Shown here piece by piece: positions 27,527-37,682 of a stretch of DNA of 64,000 nucleotides. Position numbers and translations under genes: made by a program. Below the pieces are notes generated by a model. That model ran no database searches, was not told where the DNA came from, and saw nothing but the letters and a program-made list of their open reading frames with translations. Position 1 is the stretch's first letter, and each line of letters starts with the position of its first letter. Origin of the DNA: Candidatus [Bacteroides] periocalifornicus. Its GTDB lineage: Bacteria; Bacteroidota; Bacteroidia; Bacteroidales; CAJPTX01. The DNA lies in assembly GCA_001421095.1 (NCBI GenBank), contig LIIK01000006.1:19452-83451 (forward strand), read 5' to 3'.

Positions 27527-28432
27527 ATGAACGTTCCTCCTTCGGAAGGATCAGACCATTGCCAATGCGAGAGGGATTCTAATCCGTTGGCAGACCCCCA
27601 CTTGCGCAATGCGCAGAGAGGTAAGCTACCCACAATACTAGTACCCACAGAGTTTACGCCAGAGTGCGACTACGCGCTGGAGCTGGCGGTGCTGCTGGCC
27701 GAGCGTTCTTCAGCCTCGCTCACGGTGCTGCATATCCCCGAGCCAGGGGAGGATACTGCAGGAGCGCAGCAGCAGCTGGCCCATTTCACCCACGAGGTGC
27801 CTAACGACCTCCCCCTGAGGGTGCTGACGGTACCCGGAGAGGTGGCGGAAACCATAGCACGGGTGGCTGTAGATGAATCGGCGGAGTTCATAGTGCTGGG
27901 CTCTGAGCAGGTGGGAGACCCCGAGGGGCAAAAGCAATCGGAGACGCTGCGCATATTCCGCTATGGCACTGTGCCCTTTATAGTGGTGCAGAGGCCGCTA
28001 CCCCGTAAGAAGCTGGAGGATATAGTGCTCCCGATAGACTACACCGATGCCAAGGGGGGCGATACGAGCTGGATTCCCGCGCTGTGCCGTAGCTATGCTC
28101 CCATGTTCCACCTGGTGCTCCCCTCGGTGAATGAGCCCGAGCTCCTAGAGCGCCTGGAGCTGAACCTGGAGCGAACGCTAGGGCTACTCGAGAGGCTGGG
28201 GGCGCGCTGGGTGCGCTACGATGTTCCGGGGCGCGATGAATTCTCCATAGAGGTGCTGGGCTACTGCCAAGAGGTGGAGGCCGATATGGTGGTGGTATCG
28301 TCTACGCCTGATCCCCGTCGTCCCGATCGCTACATGCTCGAACCGCATGAACGCCACCTGATCCAAGAGGCGGGCGATGTGCCAGTGCTGATAGTGAATC
28401 CTAGCCAAACCGCCCAGCCGTGCGAGAGTTGA
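27527..28432 (+). CDS. Tandem universal stress protein (UspA family)
   Basis: A 301-residue cytoplasmic protein with two Usp-like domains: about 35-155 (TILVPTEFTPECDYALELAVLLAER, then ESAEFIVLGSEQ) and about 160-295 (EDIVLPIDYTDAKG, then ADMVVVSSTPD and DVPVLIVNP). The first 30 residues are probably disordered. Usp proteins are stress-linked nucleotide-binding or scaffold proteins; the exact role is unknown. The promoter at 27475-27504 decides the start. It overlaps rdgB by 13 bases. Confidence 0.85.
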   Translation: MNVPPSEGSDHCQCERDSNPLADPHLRNAQRGKLPTILVPTEFTPECDYALELAVLLAERSSASLTVLHIPEPGEDTAGAQQQLAHFTHEVPNDLPLRVLTVPGEVAETIARVAVDESAEFIVLGSEQVGDPEGQKQSETLRIFRYGTVPFIVVQRPLPRKKLEDIVLPIDYTDAKGGDTSWIPALCRSYAPMFHLVLPSVNEPELLERLELNLERTLGLLERLGARWVRYDVPGRDEFSIEVLGYCQEVEADMVVVSSTPDPRRPDRYMLEPHERHLIQEAGDVPVLIVNPSQTAQPCES

Positions 28433-28998
28433 TATTTGCCACCCACAATGCCCATAAGGTGCAGGAGGTAGCCTCTCTGCTCAAGGGGGTGTGCCTCCTG
28501 CGAACTGCCACCGAGGCTGGGATTACCGAGCCGATACCCGAGGAGCGTGACACCCTCAGCGGCAATGCGTGGCAGAAGGCCGAGTTCGTATGGATGCGGA
28601 CGGGGCGTGATTCCTTCGCCGACGATACGGGGCTGGAGGTGGAGGCTCTGGACGGTGCGCCGGGTGTGTATTCTGCTCGTTATGCGGGGCCTAGCTGCTC
28701 GTTTGCCGACAATATGGCTAAGCTACTTCGCGAAATGCGGGGTATCGCCAATCGTAAAGCCTGTTTTCGGACGGTAATCGCATTGATTATTGGCGGGGTT
28801 CGACATGAATTTGAGGGGAGGGTAGACGGGGAGATCCTAGAGCAGCCCACGGGAGAGGGGGGCTTTGGGTACGATGCGGTATTTCGCCCCCAGGGGTATG
28901 AACTCTCATTTGCCCAGATGCCGTTAGAGGTGAAGAACTCCCTGAGCCATAGGGGGCGTGCTGTTGAGAAGATGAGGGCATTCTTATCTGAACTCTAG
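28420..28998 (+). CDS. rdgB: Non-canonical purine NTP pyrophosphatase RdgB/HAM1
   Basis: A 192-residue enzyme that hydrolyses dITP, dXTP and ITP to keep deaminated purines out of DNA. Signature segments are LIFATHNAHKVQEV, FADDTGLEVEALDGAPGVYSARYAG, EGGFGYDAVFRP and SHRGRAVEKM. The start is a GTG at 28420, inside the end of the universal stress gene; no in-frame ATG exists near the conserved first strand, so translational coupling is likely. Confidence 0.94.
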   Translation: MRELIFATHNAHKVQEVASLLKGVCLLRTATEAGITEPIPEERDTLSGNAWQKAEFVWMRTGRDSFADDTGLEVEALDGAPGVYSARYAGPSCSFADNMAKLLREMRGIANRKACFRTVIALIIGGVRHEFEGRVDGEILEQPTGEGGFGYDAVFRPQGYELSFAQMPLEVKNSLSHRGRAVEKMRAFLSEL

Positions 28999-29191
28999 GG
29001 GTTTATCGGGCAGAGAGTTTCTCCTGCGCTAACTAGATCTGGAGCTTTTACTGAATCGTATTTTTGAAGGATGACTGAGGGTGTGCAGGGAAAGTTCAGA
29101 GCAAGTTGCGCTTAGGTTTGCAGCGTTGCGTTTTGGACGTTTTCGACATTTTCGGTTAAGGGTTTCATTAGCATCTGTTATAGAACCACCC

Positions 29192-31477
29192 ATGCGTTTC
29201 TCCTTGCGATCGCTTTTCCTGGCCATTTGGCTGCTGATAGCCGGGCTATGTGCCGCCCAGTCGCAGTGGTGGGGGTGGACAGATCACCTTTCCTACTCGT
29301 GCGGGGTGGCGCTCTACCCGGGCAAGGAGGGCATCACGCTGCAAACTCCTGCTACATTGCTGCGCTATAATTGCGCTGCGGGCAGTGTGGAACGCCTGTC
29401 ATGCGTGGGGGGGCTATCAGGATCTAGCATAGCTGCGAGTTGCTACGATCCCCAGGCAGATCTTCAGGTGGTGGCCTACACTGACGGGGTGCTAGATTTC
29501 TTGGTGGGCAGGCGTCTTACCACATTGCGCACGCTGGCTGAGGATCTTGCTACAGGGGCTATGGATTCACTGCTCAGCGTGGCGGTGTGGGGTGATAGGG
29601 TGTATGTCCTATCGCGCACTCGGGTGGTGGAGATTGACCCGAGCATTCCCCAGGTGCTGGGCAGCTATAGGGTGTGGAATCCTGCTACTGATGCTGAGTG
29701 CAAGCTTTACACCTTTGTGGTGCGCAATGGTGGAATGCTAGTAGCCACGAGCGATGGTATATACCGGGCTAAGCTCCCGCTGAAATCTCCTACGGAGTTT
29801 GCACCATTCCTGCTGCAGGGGCACCAAGTGCTCGATTTTGCGTATGACACTATGGGGCACATGTTGGCCTACACGTCCAATGGCGTGGATAGCTCTCTGC
29901 GAGTAGGCACGCTGCTCGATACGTGGGATGTGCTGCCGAATAGCCGTTTGGGGCGTTTTTATTCGCTCTTGTCTGGAGGGGGGAAGTTCTACTACACGAA
30001 TGGTGAACGGGTGTGCTCGGTGGAGCATGGGGGAGCGGTATCGATACTCTGGGACGATGCGCCGCAACCCGTAGACAAAAAGCTCGAGCCAGCCGCCCTG
30101 CTCCTAGATGGTGAGCTTCAGCTCTACCTAGCCAGCCGTAAGAAGGGGCTAGTAATGCTAGTTGGTGGAGAGGCTAAGGCTCTATACGCCAGCACCCCCC
30201 AGTTTTCCACTGCCTATAGGGTAGCCCCTTTAGGCGAGCGTGGCTTTGTGGTTACTGCCGGCGGTTATAGTCGTGATGGCAAGCAGCTTAACCGCCCATT
30301 CCAATTTTACCTAGAGGTTGGTAATCAGCATACTACGGTGTATGCCCCCGATGCCCATGATGCTGGGGCTGTGGCCGTGCTGGATGCCGACGGTATGCGC
30401 TATTTAGTAGCCACGTCAGATGCGGGGGTTTTTGAGTATCAGGGAGAGAAACGAATTGCAGTGCACAATGCCCTTTCTGGTGCTATACCCTCGTTGCCCA
30501 ATGGGAATGTCAGCCCGGTGGTCGACCTGCTGGTAACCCCCAGCGGTGAGTGGTGGATGGTGGCTGGTGAAAATTCTAATAGGCTGGTGTATAGATCGGC
30601 GCAGGGCGAATGGAGAAATTTTCCCCTGCCAGGTGGGATGTCTGGAAAGGCGAGCCGTATGACATTGGCGCCAAGTGGGCAGATCTGGGTAGCTTCGCCT
30701 TCTGTGGAGATGCTCATGGCGATAGATCCGTCTGCATACGTAGCTTCGTCTGGCGTGCAGGGCTACTCGCTCCTGCGGGTTCTGGCACCACCGCTCAACA
30801 GCCTAGCTACGCCAACGCAGGTGGGGGTTGACACGCAGGGAAACCTGTGGGCTGCCACTTCGCATTGGCTGCTCTCCACGGGCGATTACGCTTCGCTGTT
30901 GCCAAAGCCGGGGAGCGTACCATCCAGTGTCAACTCTAAGATTTTCAATGCCACTTGGGGGGAAGAGGAGGCTTTAAGCTGCCTGTTCGTTGATCCCGGC
31001 GACCAGGTGTGGTGCGCCTCTTGGGCTGGGACTCTTTACCACACAGATCCTCTAGAGAAGTCGATAGTGCGGATGCGCTACGATAATTCCCCTCTGCCCA
31101 AGGCTGCCATACACGATTTGGCGTTCAGGCCGACAGACGGCACGCTATTCATCGCCACAGAGGCTGGATTGCTAGCCTATAGGAGTGGGGCACTACCTCC
31201 AGCAGAGAGCTACAACGATGTGCGTATCTACCCCAACCCTGTACGCCCAGAATTCCAAGGTCGGGTAACGATAGACGGCCTGCTCTCCAGAACCACGGTG
31301 AAGATTACCGATGCTGCTGGCCGATTGGTACGGCATCTTACCAGCGATGGTGGTCGTTGTGAGTGGGATCTCCGCAACGATAGGGGGAATGAGGTAACTA
31401 CGGGTGTATACCTTGTGTTCTGTGTGGATAGCCAGGGGAATCATACCCAGGTAGCCAAGGTGGCTGTGGTAAGGTGA
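29192..31477 (+). CDS. PorZ-like beta-propeller protein with T9SS signal
   Basis: A 761-residue exported protein. A signal peptide starts at MRFSLRSLFL (ATG 29192, chosen over a frame opening at 29081) and ends near GLCAAQSQ. WWGWTDHLSYSCG opens a propeller region of two-component-regulator type repeats (about 25-670), followed by a C-terminal T9SS domain (DVRIYPNPVRPEF to the end). Length, domain order and its place before recO match PorZ, the surface component of the T9SS attachment complex that delivers anionic lipopolysaccharide to the sortase in Porphyromonas. Assignment to PorZ itself is inference from architecture. Confidence 0.75.
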   Translation: MRFSLRSLFLAIWLLIAGLCAAQSQWWGWTDHLSYSCGVALYPGKEGITLQTPATLLRYNCAAGSVERLSCVGGLSGSSIAASCYDPQADLQVVAYTDGVLDFLVGRRLTTLRTLAEDLATGAMDSLLSVAVWGDRVYVLSRTRVVEIDPSIPQVLGSYRVWNPATDAECKLYTFVVRNGGMLVATSDGIYRAKLPLKSPTEFAPFLLQGHQVLDFAYDTMGHMLAYTSNGVDSSLRVGTLLDTWDVLPNSRLGRFYSLLSGGGKFYYTNGERVCSVEHGGAVSILWDDAPQPVDKKLEPAALLLDGELQLYLASRKKGLVMLVGGEAKALYASTPQFSTAYRVAPLGERGFVVTAGGYSRDGKQLNRPFQFYLEVGNQHTTVYAPDAHDAGAVAVLDADGMRYLVATSDAGVFEYQGEKRIAVHNALSGAIPSLPNGNVSPVVDLLVTPSGEWWMVAGENSNRLVYRSAQGEWRNFPLPGGMSGKASRMTLAPSGQIWVASPSVEMLMAIDPSAYVASSGVQGYSLLRVLAPPLNSLATPTQVGVDTQGNLWAATSHWLLSTGDYASLLPKPGSVPSSVNSKIFNATWGEEEALSCLFVDPGDQVWCASWAGTLYHTDPLEKSIVRMRYDNSPLPKAAIHDLAFRPTDGTLFIATEAGLLAYRSGALPPAESYNDVRIYPNPVRPEFQGRVTIDGLLSRTTVKITDAAGRLVRHLTSDGGRCEWDLRNDRGNEVTTGVYLVFCVDSQGNHTQVAKVAVVR

Positions 31478-31526
31478 TAATTTCACGGTGAATGGCGTGG
31501 AAGGGTTAGCTTGATTATAGGCGCAG

Positions 31527-32261
31527 ATGGCCGTACAGTCTTACACGGAGGCGGTGGTCTTACGGGTGCGTCCTTGGGGAGAGGGGGGGCACCTTGTAGA
31601 CGTATTTACCCCTGATAGCGGGATTCTAACGCTGGTGAAACGGGGCGGGCGAATGGCTAATCAAGGGGTGCGTCTGCCGGCCATTGTTTACCCGTTGGCT
31701 TGGCTTCGGGTGAACTACAGTGTGCGCAGGGGCGAGGCTACGATAGCCACTCTGACGGATGCAGAGCCGGTGAAAAGCTATTCTCGCCTAGTACAGAATC
31801 CTGCAAGGGTGGCTGTGGCGCTCTACGTTGCCGATCTGCTGCTAGCACTGGGCGCTACGCTGATAGCAGCTCCTGAGCTATTCGATTTTACCACGGCACT
31901 TGGCCAGCGGCTAGATGATGAAGAGGCTAAGATTGCGCTCTTACCCTTAGCATTTACGGTTCAGACGGCAGATTATCTAGGCTATCGGCCAGCTGGAGAG
32001 TACGGTGAGGAGACGCCTTACTTTGACCTGGAGGAGGGCTGTTTTTGCCCGGCACGTCCAATAGGTGGACGAGGGCTTGATGCAGAGGAGGCGGCGGCGC
32101 TGTGCAGAGTATTGCAGGGTGGCATTGATACGCCAGCAGCTGCAGTGCCTAAGCAGCTAAGGCCTAGGTTACTGCGAAGGGCGATTCAGTATCTACGGGT
32201 GCACACGGGGCTTCCTCTCGAATTGAAAAGCCTAGGGGTGCTAGAGCAGATGTTTGGGTGA
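31527..32261 (+). CDS. recO: DNA repair protein RecO
   Basis: A 244-residue recombination mediator that loads RecA with RecR and anneals SSB-coated strands. An N-terminal OB fold (TEAVVLRVRPWGEGGHLVDVFTPDSGILTLVKRGG) is followed by a helical domain. FDLEEGCF in the region of the RecO zinc finger lacks the usual Cys pairs, as in other Bacteroidales RecO. It starts 49 bases after the PorZ-like gene. Confidence 0.9.
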   Translation: MAVQSYTEAVVLRVRPWGEGGHLVDVFTPDSGILTLVKRGGRMANQGVRLPAIVYPLAWLRVNYSVRRGEATIATLTDAEPVKSYSRLVQNPARVAVALYVADLLLALGATLIAAPELFDFTTALGQRLDDEEAKIALLPLAFTVQTADYLGYRPAGEYGEETPYFDLEEGCFCPARPIGGRGLDAEEAAALCRVLQGGIDTPAAAVPKQLRPRLLRRAIQYLRVHTGLPLELKSLGVLEQMFG

Positions 32262-32397
32262 AATTCCCCCTTATTCAAAGTTATGGGGTGGCGGAGAATG
32301 TGGAATTTCAACTTTCAGCATACAGAGCGACGTTGCACAGCAAGCCGAGCTGTTGTAGTGATTAGCGAGCCCCGTTAAAGGATTTTCAAAAGGAACC

Positions 32398-33738
32398 ATG
32401 TCTTTGACTCGAGATTTTACAGCAGGGCCACCGGCGCGCCAGATCCTTTCGCTGGCATTGCCGATTATCGGGGTGGCCTTTATCCAGATGGCCTACAGTA
32501 TGGCCGATATATTCTGGATAGGGCATCTTGGCCCAGAGTCGGCAGCTGCTACGGGGGCTGCGGGTATTTACCTCTGGCTATCGATGTCGTTGGCCTTCCT
32601 TCCCAAAGTGGGGGCAGAGATCACGATATCGCAGTCGATAGGCGCGGGGAATATGCCGCTTGCACGTCGGTACGCACGGCAGACTGTGGCGTTGGCACTG
32701 GCATTCTCTGTGGTGCTGGGGCTGCTGCTCTGGGGGCTAAAGCGACCGCTTATCGGGCTCTTTGCGCTGCAAGAGGCCGTGACCAATGAGCTCGCATTGG
32801 GCTATCTGAGCATTGTGATTTTTGGGTTGCCCTTTGCCTTTCTGAATGCAGCCTACTTCGGGCTCTACAATGGGCATGGCAATTCTCGCGTAGCCTTTAT
32901 AGCCAATAGCATCGGGCTTTGCCTGAACTTTATTCTAGATCCCCTGCTTATCAATGGCTACCTAGGCTTCCCGGCATTGGGGGTGCGAGGCGCTGCCATT
33001 GCCACCGTGCTGGCCGAGGGCGTGGTAACCGCCGTATTCCTTGGGGTAAATTTGCCGAAGAGTGCACCTTTCCACGGGTTGATGCGTGGGTATAGGCCAT
33101 CGTGGGTTCTCACATGGAGGGTGGTGAAGATTGGAGCGCCCGGCGCATTGCAGAGCGCCCTATTTGCCTGCATATCCATAGTGCTTGCACGGATAGTGGC
33201 TGGCTGGGGCGATATATGCGTGGCAGCGCAGACGGTGGGGGCACAGATTGAGGCTATTAGCTATATGACAGCAGGCGGATTTTCCTCTGCGCTCGGCAGC
33301 TTTGTGGGGCAGAATTTCGGGGCAGGTAACCCGGCTCGTATCCGGATGGGTTACCATCGCACCCTGGGGATAACGGCATTGGTCGGAGGGCTCGCCTCTG
33401 TGGCCTTTCTCGGCTTTGGCCCCCAGATCTTTGGGCTATTTGTCCCCGATGCCCAGGCTAGTTTTGAGGGCGGGCGATACTTGCAGGTGCTGGGAGTCTC
33501 GCAGCTGTTCATGGTGCTGGAGATTACAACGGGAGGCCTCTTTAACGGAGTGGGGCGTACCATGCCGCCAGCAGTGGTGGGGGTAGCGTTCAATTTGCTG
33601 CGCATACCGCTAGCATTGTGGTGGGGAAGCTACAGCGTAGTAGGTGTTTGGTGGGCGATAACGGCCAGCAGCATACTCAAGGGTGTTGTCCTTTGGCTCT
33701 GGCATTTTAGGCTGAAATTGGTGCAGAAGGTGGCGTAG
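32398..33738 (+). CDS. MATE family efflux transporter
   Basis: A 446-residue integral membrane protein with about 12 hydrophobic segments in two homologous halves. The start TAGPPARQILSLALPIIGVAFIQMAYSMADIFWIGHLG and the mid-protein VGQNFGAGNPARIR are typical of MATE exporters, which use a sodium or proton gradient to expel cationic compounds. The substrate is not predictable. A single gene between recO and convergent gpmI. Confidence 0.92.
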   Translation: MSLTRDFTAGPPARQILSLALPIIGVAFIQMAYSMADIFWIGHLGPESAAATGAAGIYLWLSMSLAFLPKVGAEITISQSIGAGNMPLARRYARQTVALALAFSVVLGLLLWGLKRPLIGLFALQEAVTNELALGYLSIVIFGLPFAFLNAAYFGLYNGHGNSRVAFIANSIGLCLNFILDPLLINGYLGFPALGVRGAAIATVLAEGVVTAVFLGVNLPKSAPFHGLMRGYRPSWVLTWRVVKIGAPGALQSALFACISIVLARIVAGWGDICVAAQTVGAQIEAISYMTAGGFSSALGSFVGQNFGAGNPARIRMGYHRTLGITALVGGLASVAFLGFGPQIFGLFVPDAQASFEGGRYLQVLGVSQLFMVLEITTGGLFNGVGRTMPPAVVGVAFNLLRIPLALWWGSYSVVGVWWAITASSILKGVVLWLWHFRLKLVQKVA

Positions 33739-33971
33739 GTCGTCGGGGGCTTTTCGTTAGGGAGGGCGTTGAAAAGTCCCCGATATACACTCTACCCGTT
33801 CCCTTCGCAAGAGGTACAGCGCGCAATTCCTTTTCGCAGGTTGCCCATTTCTCTTTCGCACTGTAGAGCTTGAATCATATATACTTACGATTATCGAAGA
33901 ACGTAGCGATGCGGCGTGCCGTTCATACGTGTTTTCAGAGAGGCATAGCGTCTATCCAGCACCCAGCTACG

Positions 33972-34009
33972 AGATAAAAAAAAGAGGTCCGAGGACCTCT
34001 TTTTTTATG
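33972..34009. terminator. Bidirectional terminator between the MATE gene and gpmI
   Basis: AGAGGTCC and GGACCTCT form a symmetric stem with a GA loop and long A and T runs on either side. It can end transcription from both convergent genes. The MATE stop is about 230 bases away; between them lies a degenerate REP-like copy near 33903-33925. Confidence 0.8.
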
Positions 34010-34037
34010 CGGTGATGTACCGTTTGCCCGTACCCAT

Positions 34038-35570
34038 TTACGATATGAGCACATGCCCGGTCATCTCTGGCGGTTGCGTTACCCCCATGAGACGCAGGAG
34101 GGTGGGGGCTACGTCGGCCAGAATCCCAGGTTCTACGTGCTTGAACCGGCTGGTAACCACTATAATCGGCACGGGATTCAGCGTGTGGGCAGTGTTGGGC
34201 GTACCATCTGCATTTATGGCGTAGTCTGCATTGCCGTGGTCTGCTATAATCACCATGTCGTACCCATTTGCTACGGCTACAGGTACTATGCGACCTACAC
34301 ACTCATCCACCTTAGCCACAGCATTTTGGATGGCAGAGTATACCCCCGTATGCCCCACCATGTCGCCATTGGCAAAGTTCAGGCAGATGAAATCGGGCGC
34401 TTGGCTTTCTATATCGGCGAGAAGTTTTTGGGTTACCTCTTCCGCGCTCATCTCTGGCTGTAGGTCATAGGTAGCCACCTTGGGCGAGGGTACGAGAATG
34501 CGATGCTCCCCGGCAAAGGGTTCTTCACGGCCGCCAGAGAAGAAGAAGGTTACGTGGGCATACTTTTCGGTTTCGGCAATGCGCAGCTGCGTGAGCCCAG
34601 CTTTGGACACCACCTCGCCCATGGTGTTATGCAGGTTCTCCTTGTCATACGCCACCTCTACGCCCGTGAATGTCTCTTCGTAGCGCGTCATGGTCACGTA
34701 GTGGAGGGGGAGGGTGTGCATGCCCGCCTCAGGCATATCTTTCTGGGTGAGGACGATGGTGAGCTCCCGGAGCCGGTCGGTACGGAAGTTGAAGCAGATT
34801 ACCGCATCCCCCTCCTGTATTCGCCCTACGGCCCTCCCTTGGGCATCCACCCGTACTATCGGTTTTATGAACTCGTCGGTTACACCCTCATCGTAGGATT
34901 TTTGCACCGCAGCCAGAATGTCAGTAGTGGGTGTGCCAGCCCCGGTGAGCAGCATGTCGTAGGCCAGTTTTATCCGCTCCCAACGCTTGTCTCTATCCAT
35001 GGCGTAGTAGCGCCCTATTACGCTTGCTATCTGCGCTTTACCGCCCGATATGTGGTCCTGTAGAGCCCGTAGGAATCCCAGCCCGCTGTGGGGATCAGTA
35101 TCGCGCCCATCGGTGAATGCGTGTACCCAGGCTGCGGGTACGCCCGCCTCGGTGGCCAGGTCGCAGAGCTTGTAGAGATGCTTATCTAGCGAGTGGACAC
35201 CGCCATCGGACACCAGCCCGAGGAAATGGACGGCCTTACCGTGCGATTTGGCGTATTGGAAAGCGCCCTGGATTGCCGGATTCTTGGCTATCGCATTGGT
35301 GGCCACCTCCCGGTTGATACGCGCGAGATCTTGGTAGACAATGCGCCCCGCGCCAATGTTTAGATGCCCCACTTCGCTGTTGCCCATCTGCCCTTCGGGG
35401 AGCCCCACCACTTCGCCGCAGGTGGTAAGGGAGGCATAGGGGTACTTGGCCCGCAGCGCATCGATATTCGGGGTGGGCGTGTTGGCTATGGCATCAGACT
35501 TACTGCCGTCGCCATTGCCCCAACCGTCCAGAATCATCAGGAAAGCCTTGTGAAAGTTGCCCATTGTCAT
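34038..35570 (-). CDS. gpmI: 2,3-bisphosphoglycerate-independent phosphoglycerate mutase
   Basis: A 510-residue manganese-dependent glycolytic enzyme that interconverts 3- and 2-phosphoglycerate. It shows the metal-site Asp in LMILDGWG, the catalytic Ser in [35 protein letters not shown], and the metal-binding ADHGNADY and [10 protein letters not shown] motifs. The ATG at 35570 is used; an ATG two codons later is equally plausible. Divergent from rpsA. Confidence 0.97.
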   Translation of the reverse strand: MTMGNFHKAFLMILDGWGNGDGSKSDAIANTPTPNIDALRAKYPYASLTTCGEVVGLPEGQMGNSEVGHLNIGAGRIVYQDLARINREVATNAIAKNPAIQGAFQYAKSHGKAVHFLGLVSDGGVHSLDKHLYKLCDLATEAGVPAAWVHAFTDGRDTDPHSGLGFLRALQDHISGGKAQIASVIGRYYAMDRDKRWERIKLAYDMLLTGAGTPTTDILAAVQKSYDEGVTDEFIKPIVRVDAQGRAVGRIQEGDAVICFNFRTDRLRELTIVLTQKDMPEAGMHTLPLHYVTMTRYEETFTGVEVAYDKENLHNTMGEVVSKAGLTQLRIAETEKYAHVTFFFSGGREEPFAGEHRILVPSPKVATYDLQPEMSAEEVTQKLLADIESQAPDFICLNFANGDMVGHTGVYSAIQNAVAKVDECVGRIVPVAVANGYDMVIIADHGNADYAINADGTPNTAHTLNPVPIIVVTSRFKHVEPGILADVAPTLLRLMGVTQPPEMTGHVLIS

Positions 35571-35623
35571 ACAAATTAGATTAAAGGAAAACGAGGGAGA
35601 ACCCCCATTTGTTGCGTTGCGCA

Positions 35624-35631
35624 GAAAGATA
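35624..35631 (-). promoter_or_regulatory. gpmI promoter (-7 box)
   Basis: Minus strand TATCTTTC, one mismatch to TAnnTTTG, about 55 bases upstream of the start codon. It shares the 170-base divergent region with the rpsA promoter. Confidence 0.4.
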
Positions 35632-35660
35632 TTTTGCGAAAAGAAAACGCATTGTCAGGC

Positions 35661-35690
35661 TTGTATTTTCAGGAAAAAGAGTTACCTTCG
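35661..35690 (+). promoter_or_regulatory. rpsA promoter
   Basis: TTG (35661-35663), 19-base spacer, TACCTTCG (35683-35690). The leader contains GTCTAACTAATTAAA (35713-35727), close to a motif in both SusC leaders. Confidence 0.55.
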
Positions 35691-35741
35691 CGGCGAGATT
35701 TTTTCTACTTAAGTCTAACTAATTAAAGGAAGATTCGGGCA

Positions 35742-37580
35742 ATGAGCGAGGAATTGAAGGATAAAGAGGTGGTAGAGAGCGGCGATCCCAGCATGGATTG
35801 GGATTCCCTCGAGAACTACAGCAGCTACACGCCAGCGCAGCGTGAAGACTTCTCGGAACGGTATAACCGCACGCTCTCCAGCATCGGCGACAACGAGGTG
35901 GTAGAGGGCACGGTGGTGTCGATTTCCAAGCGCGAGGTCGTAGTCAATGTCGGCTACAAGAGCGAGGGCGTGGTAAGCGTGAACGAGTTCCGCTATAACC
36001 CGAATCTTCAGGTTGGCGATAAGGTAGAGGTTTATGTGGATGGGCTGGAGAACAAGCGTGGGCAGCTGGAGCTCTCGCACCGCAAGGCTCGTATCCTGAA
36101 GGCGTGGGATAGGGTGAACCAGGCCTTTGAGAACGATGAGATCATCACAGGTTTCATCAAGTGCCGCACCCGTGGCGGGATGATTGTGGACGTGTTCGGC
36201 ATTGAGGCCTTCCTCCCCGGCTCGCAGATCGACGTGCGCCCAATCCGCGATTACGACGTATTCGTGGAGAAGACCATGGAGTTCAAGGTTGTGAAAATCA
36301 ACCAAGAGTACAAGAACGTTGTGGTCTCGCACAAGGCCCTTATCGAGGCAGAACTAGAGGCGCAGCGGCGTGAGATTATCGCGAAGCTGGAGAAGGGGCA
36401 GATTCTCGAGGGAACGGTGAAGAACATCACCAGCTACGGCGTCTTCGTAGACCTTGGAGGAGTCGATGGCCTTGTGCACATTACAGATCTCTCCTGGGGG
36501 CGGGTTAACCACCCAAGCGAGGTGGTGAGCCTCGACCAGAAGATCAACGTGGTTATCCTAGACTTTGACGATGCCAAGAAGCGTATTGCGCTCGGCATCA
36601 AGCAGCTCACTCCCCATCCTTGGCAGTCGCTAGACCCGAACCTCAAGGTGGGCGACACCGTGAAGGGCAAGGTAGTTGTCTTGGCAGACTACGGCGCCTT
36701 TGTGGAGGTCTTCCCTGGGGTCGAAGGGCTTATCCATGTGTCAGAGATGTCTTGGAATCAGCATCTTCGCAGCGCGCAAGAATTCCTTAAGGTGGGCGAC
36801 GAGGTAGAGGCGCAGATCCTGACCCTGGATCGTGAAGCCCGGAAAATGTCGCTCGGCATGAAGCAGCTCAAGAAAGATCCCTGGGAAGATATTGAAGTTC
36901 GCTACCCCGTAGGCTCTAAGCACAAGGCTAAAGTTCGCAATTTCACAGGCTTTGGGATTTTCGTAGAGCTGGAGGAAGGTATCGATGGCCTAATCCACAT
37001 CTCAGACCTCAGCTGGACGAAGAAGATCAAGCACCCCGCCGAGTTCTGCAAGGTGGGCGATGAAATTGACGTAGTGGTGCTCTCAGTGGAGAAAGAGCCA
37101 CGCCGGTTGAGCCTTGGCCACAAGCAGCTTGAGGAGAACCCATGGGATACCTTCGAGACCATATTCACCCCCGATTCTGTGCATGAGGGAACCGTGGTAG
37201 AGCTTTACGAGAAGGGGGCTGTCATCGCGCTACCCTATGGCGTAGAGGCCTTTGCCACACCGCGGCATCTGGTGAAAGAGGATGGCACTACCGCCAAGCT
37301 CGACGAGAAGCTGCCCTTCAAGGTTATCGATTTCAACCGGAACAGCAAGCGGATCATCGTCTCGCACAGCAGGGTCTTTGAGGATGTGAAGCGCGAGGCT
37401 GAACGTGCCGACCACGAGGAAAAGCGCAATGCGAACGAGGCCGCCAAAAGCACGATGCGCCGCATAAACGCTGCCCAAGAGAAGACCACCCTTGGCGATA
37501 TCTCTGAGCTAGCCCAGCTGAAAGAGAACCTCGAAAAGGGCGAAAAAGACGCCGACAAGAAGGACGAGGCGGCAAACTAG
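35742..37580 (+). CDS. rpsA: 30S ribosomal protein S1
   Basis: A 612-residue RNA-binding ribosomal protein that brings mRNA to the 30S subunit, important in a phylum with weak Shine-Dalgarno use. Six S1/OB repeats run from about residue 48 to 545; the best are GTVKNITSYGVFVDLGGVDGLVHITDLSW, GKVVVLADYGAFVEVFP and KVRNFTGFGIFVELEEGIDGLIHISDLSW (each listed in shortened form by start). The acidic N-terminus and charged, Ala/Lys/Glu-rich C-terminal tail fit Bacteroidota S1. Single gene with own promoter and terminator. Confidence 0.96.
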   Translation: MSEELKDKEVVESGDPSMDWDSLENYSSYTPAQREDFSERYNRTLSSIGDNEVVEGTVVSISKREVVVNVGYKSEGVVSVNEFRYNPNLQVGDKVEVYVDGLENKRGQLELSHRKARILKAWDRVNQAFENDEIITGFIKCRTRGGMIVDVFGIEAFLPGSQIDVRPIRDYDVFVEKTMEFKVVKINQEYKNVVVSHKALIEAELEAQRREIIAKLEKGQILEGTVKNITSYGVFVDLGGVDGLVHITDLSWGRVNHPSEVVSLDQKINVVILDFDDAKKRIALGIKQLTPHPWQSLDPNLKVGDTVKGKVVVLADYGAFVEVFPGVEGLIHVSEMSWNQHLRSAQEFLKVGDEVEAQILTLDREARKMSLGMKQLKKDPWEDIEVRYPVGSKHKAKVRNFTGFGIFVELEEGIDGLIHISDLSWTKKIKHPAEFCKVGDEIDVVVLSVEKEPRRLSLGHKQLEENPWDTFETIFTPDSVHEGTVVELYEKGAVIALPYGVEAFATPRHLVKEDGTTAKLDEKLPFKVIDFNRNSKRIIVSHSRVFEDVKREAERADHEEKRNANEAAKSTMRRINAAQEKTTLGDISELAQLKENLEKGEKDADKKDEAAN

Positions 37581-37643
37581 CCCTGCGCTAAGTCTGCCAC
37601 CCTTTCGTTGGGAGGCTAGGCATACGTTAAACCCGTAAGAATT

Positions 37644-37682
37644 CCCCCTGGAGGCCGAGGTGCTTCTGGGGGGATTTTTTGT
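37644..37682 (+). terminator. rpsA terminator
   Basis: TTCCCCC pairs with GGGGGGA across a loop of about 20 bases, followed by TTTTTT, 65 bases after the rpsA stop. Confidence 0.65.
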
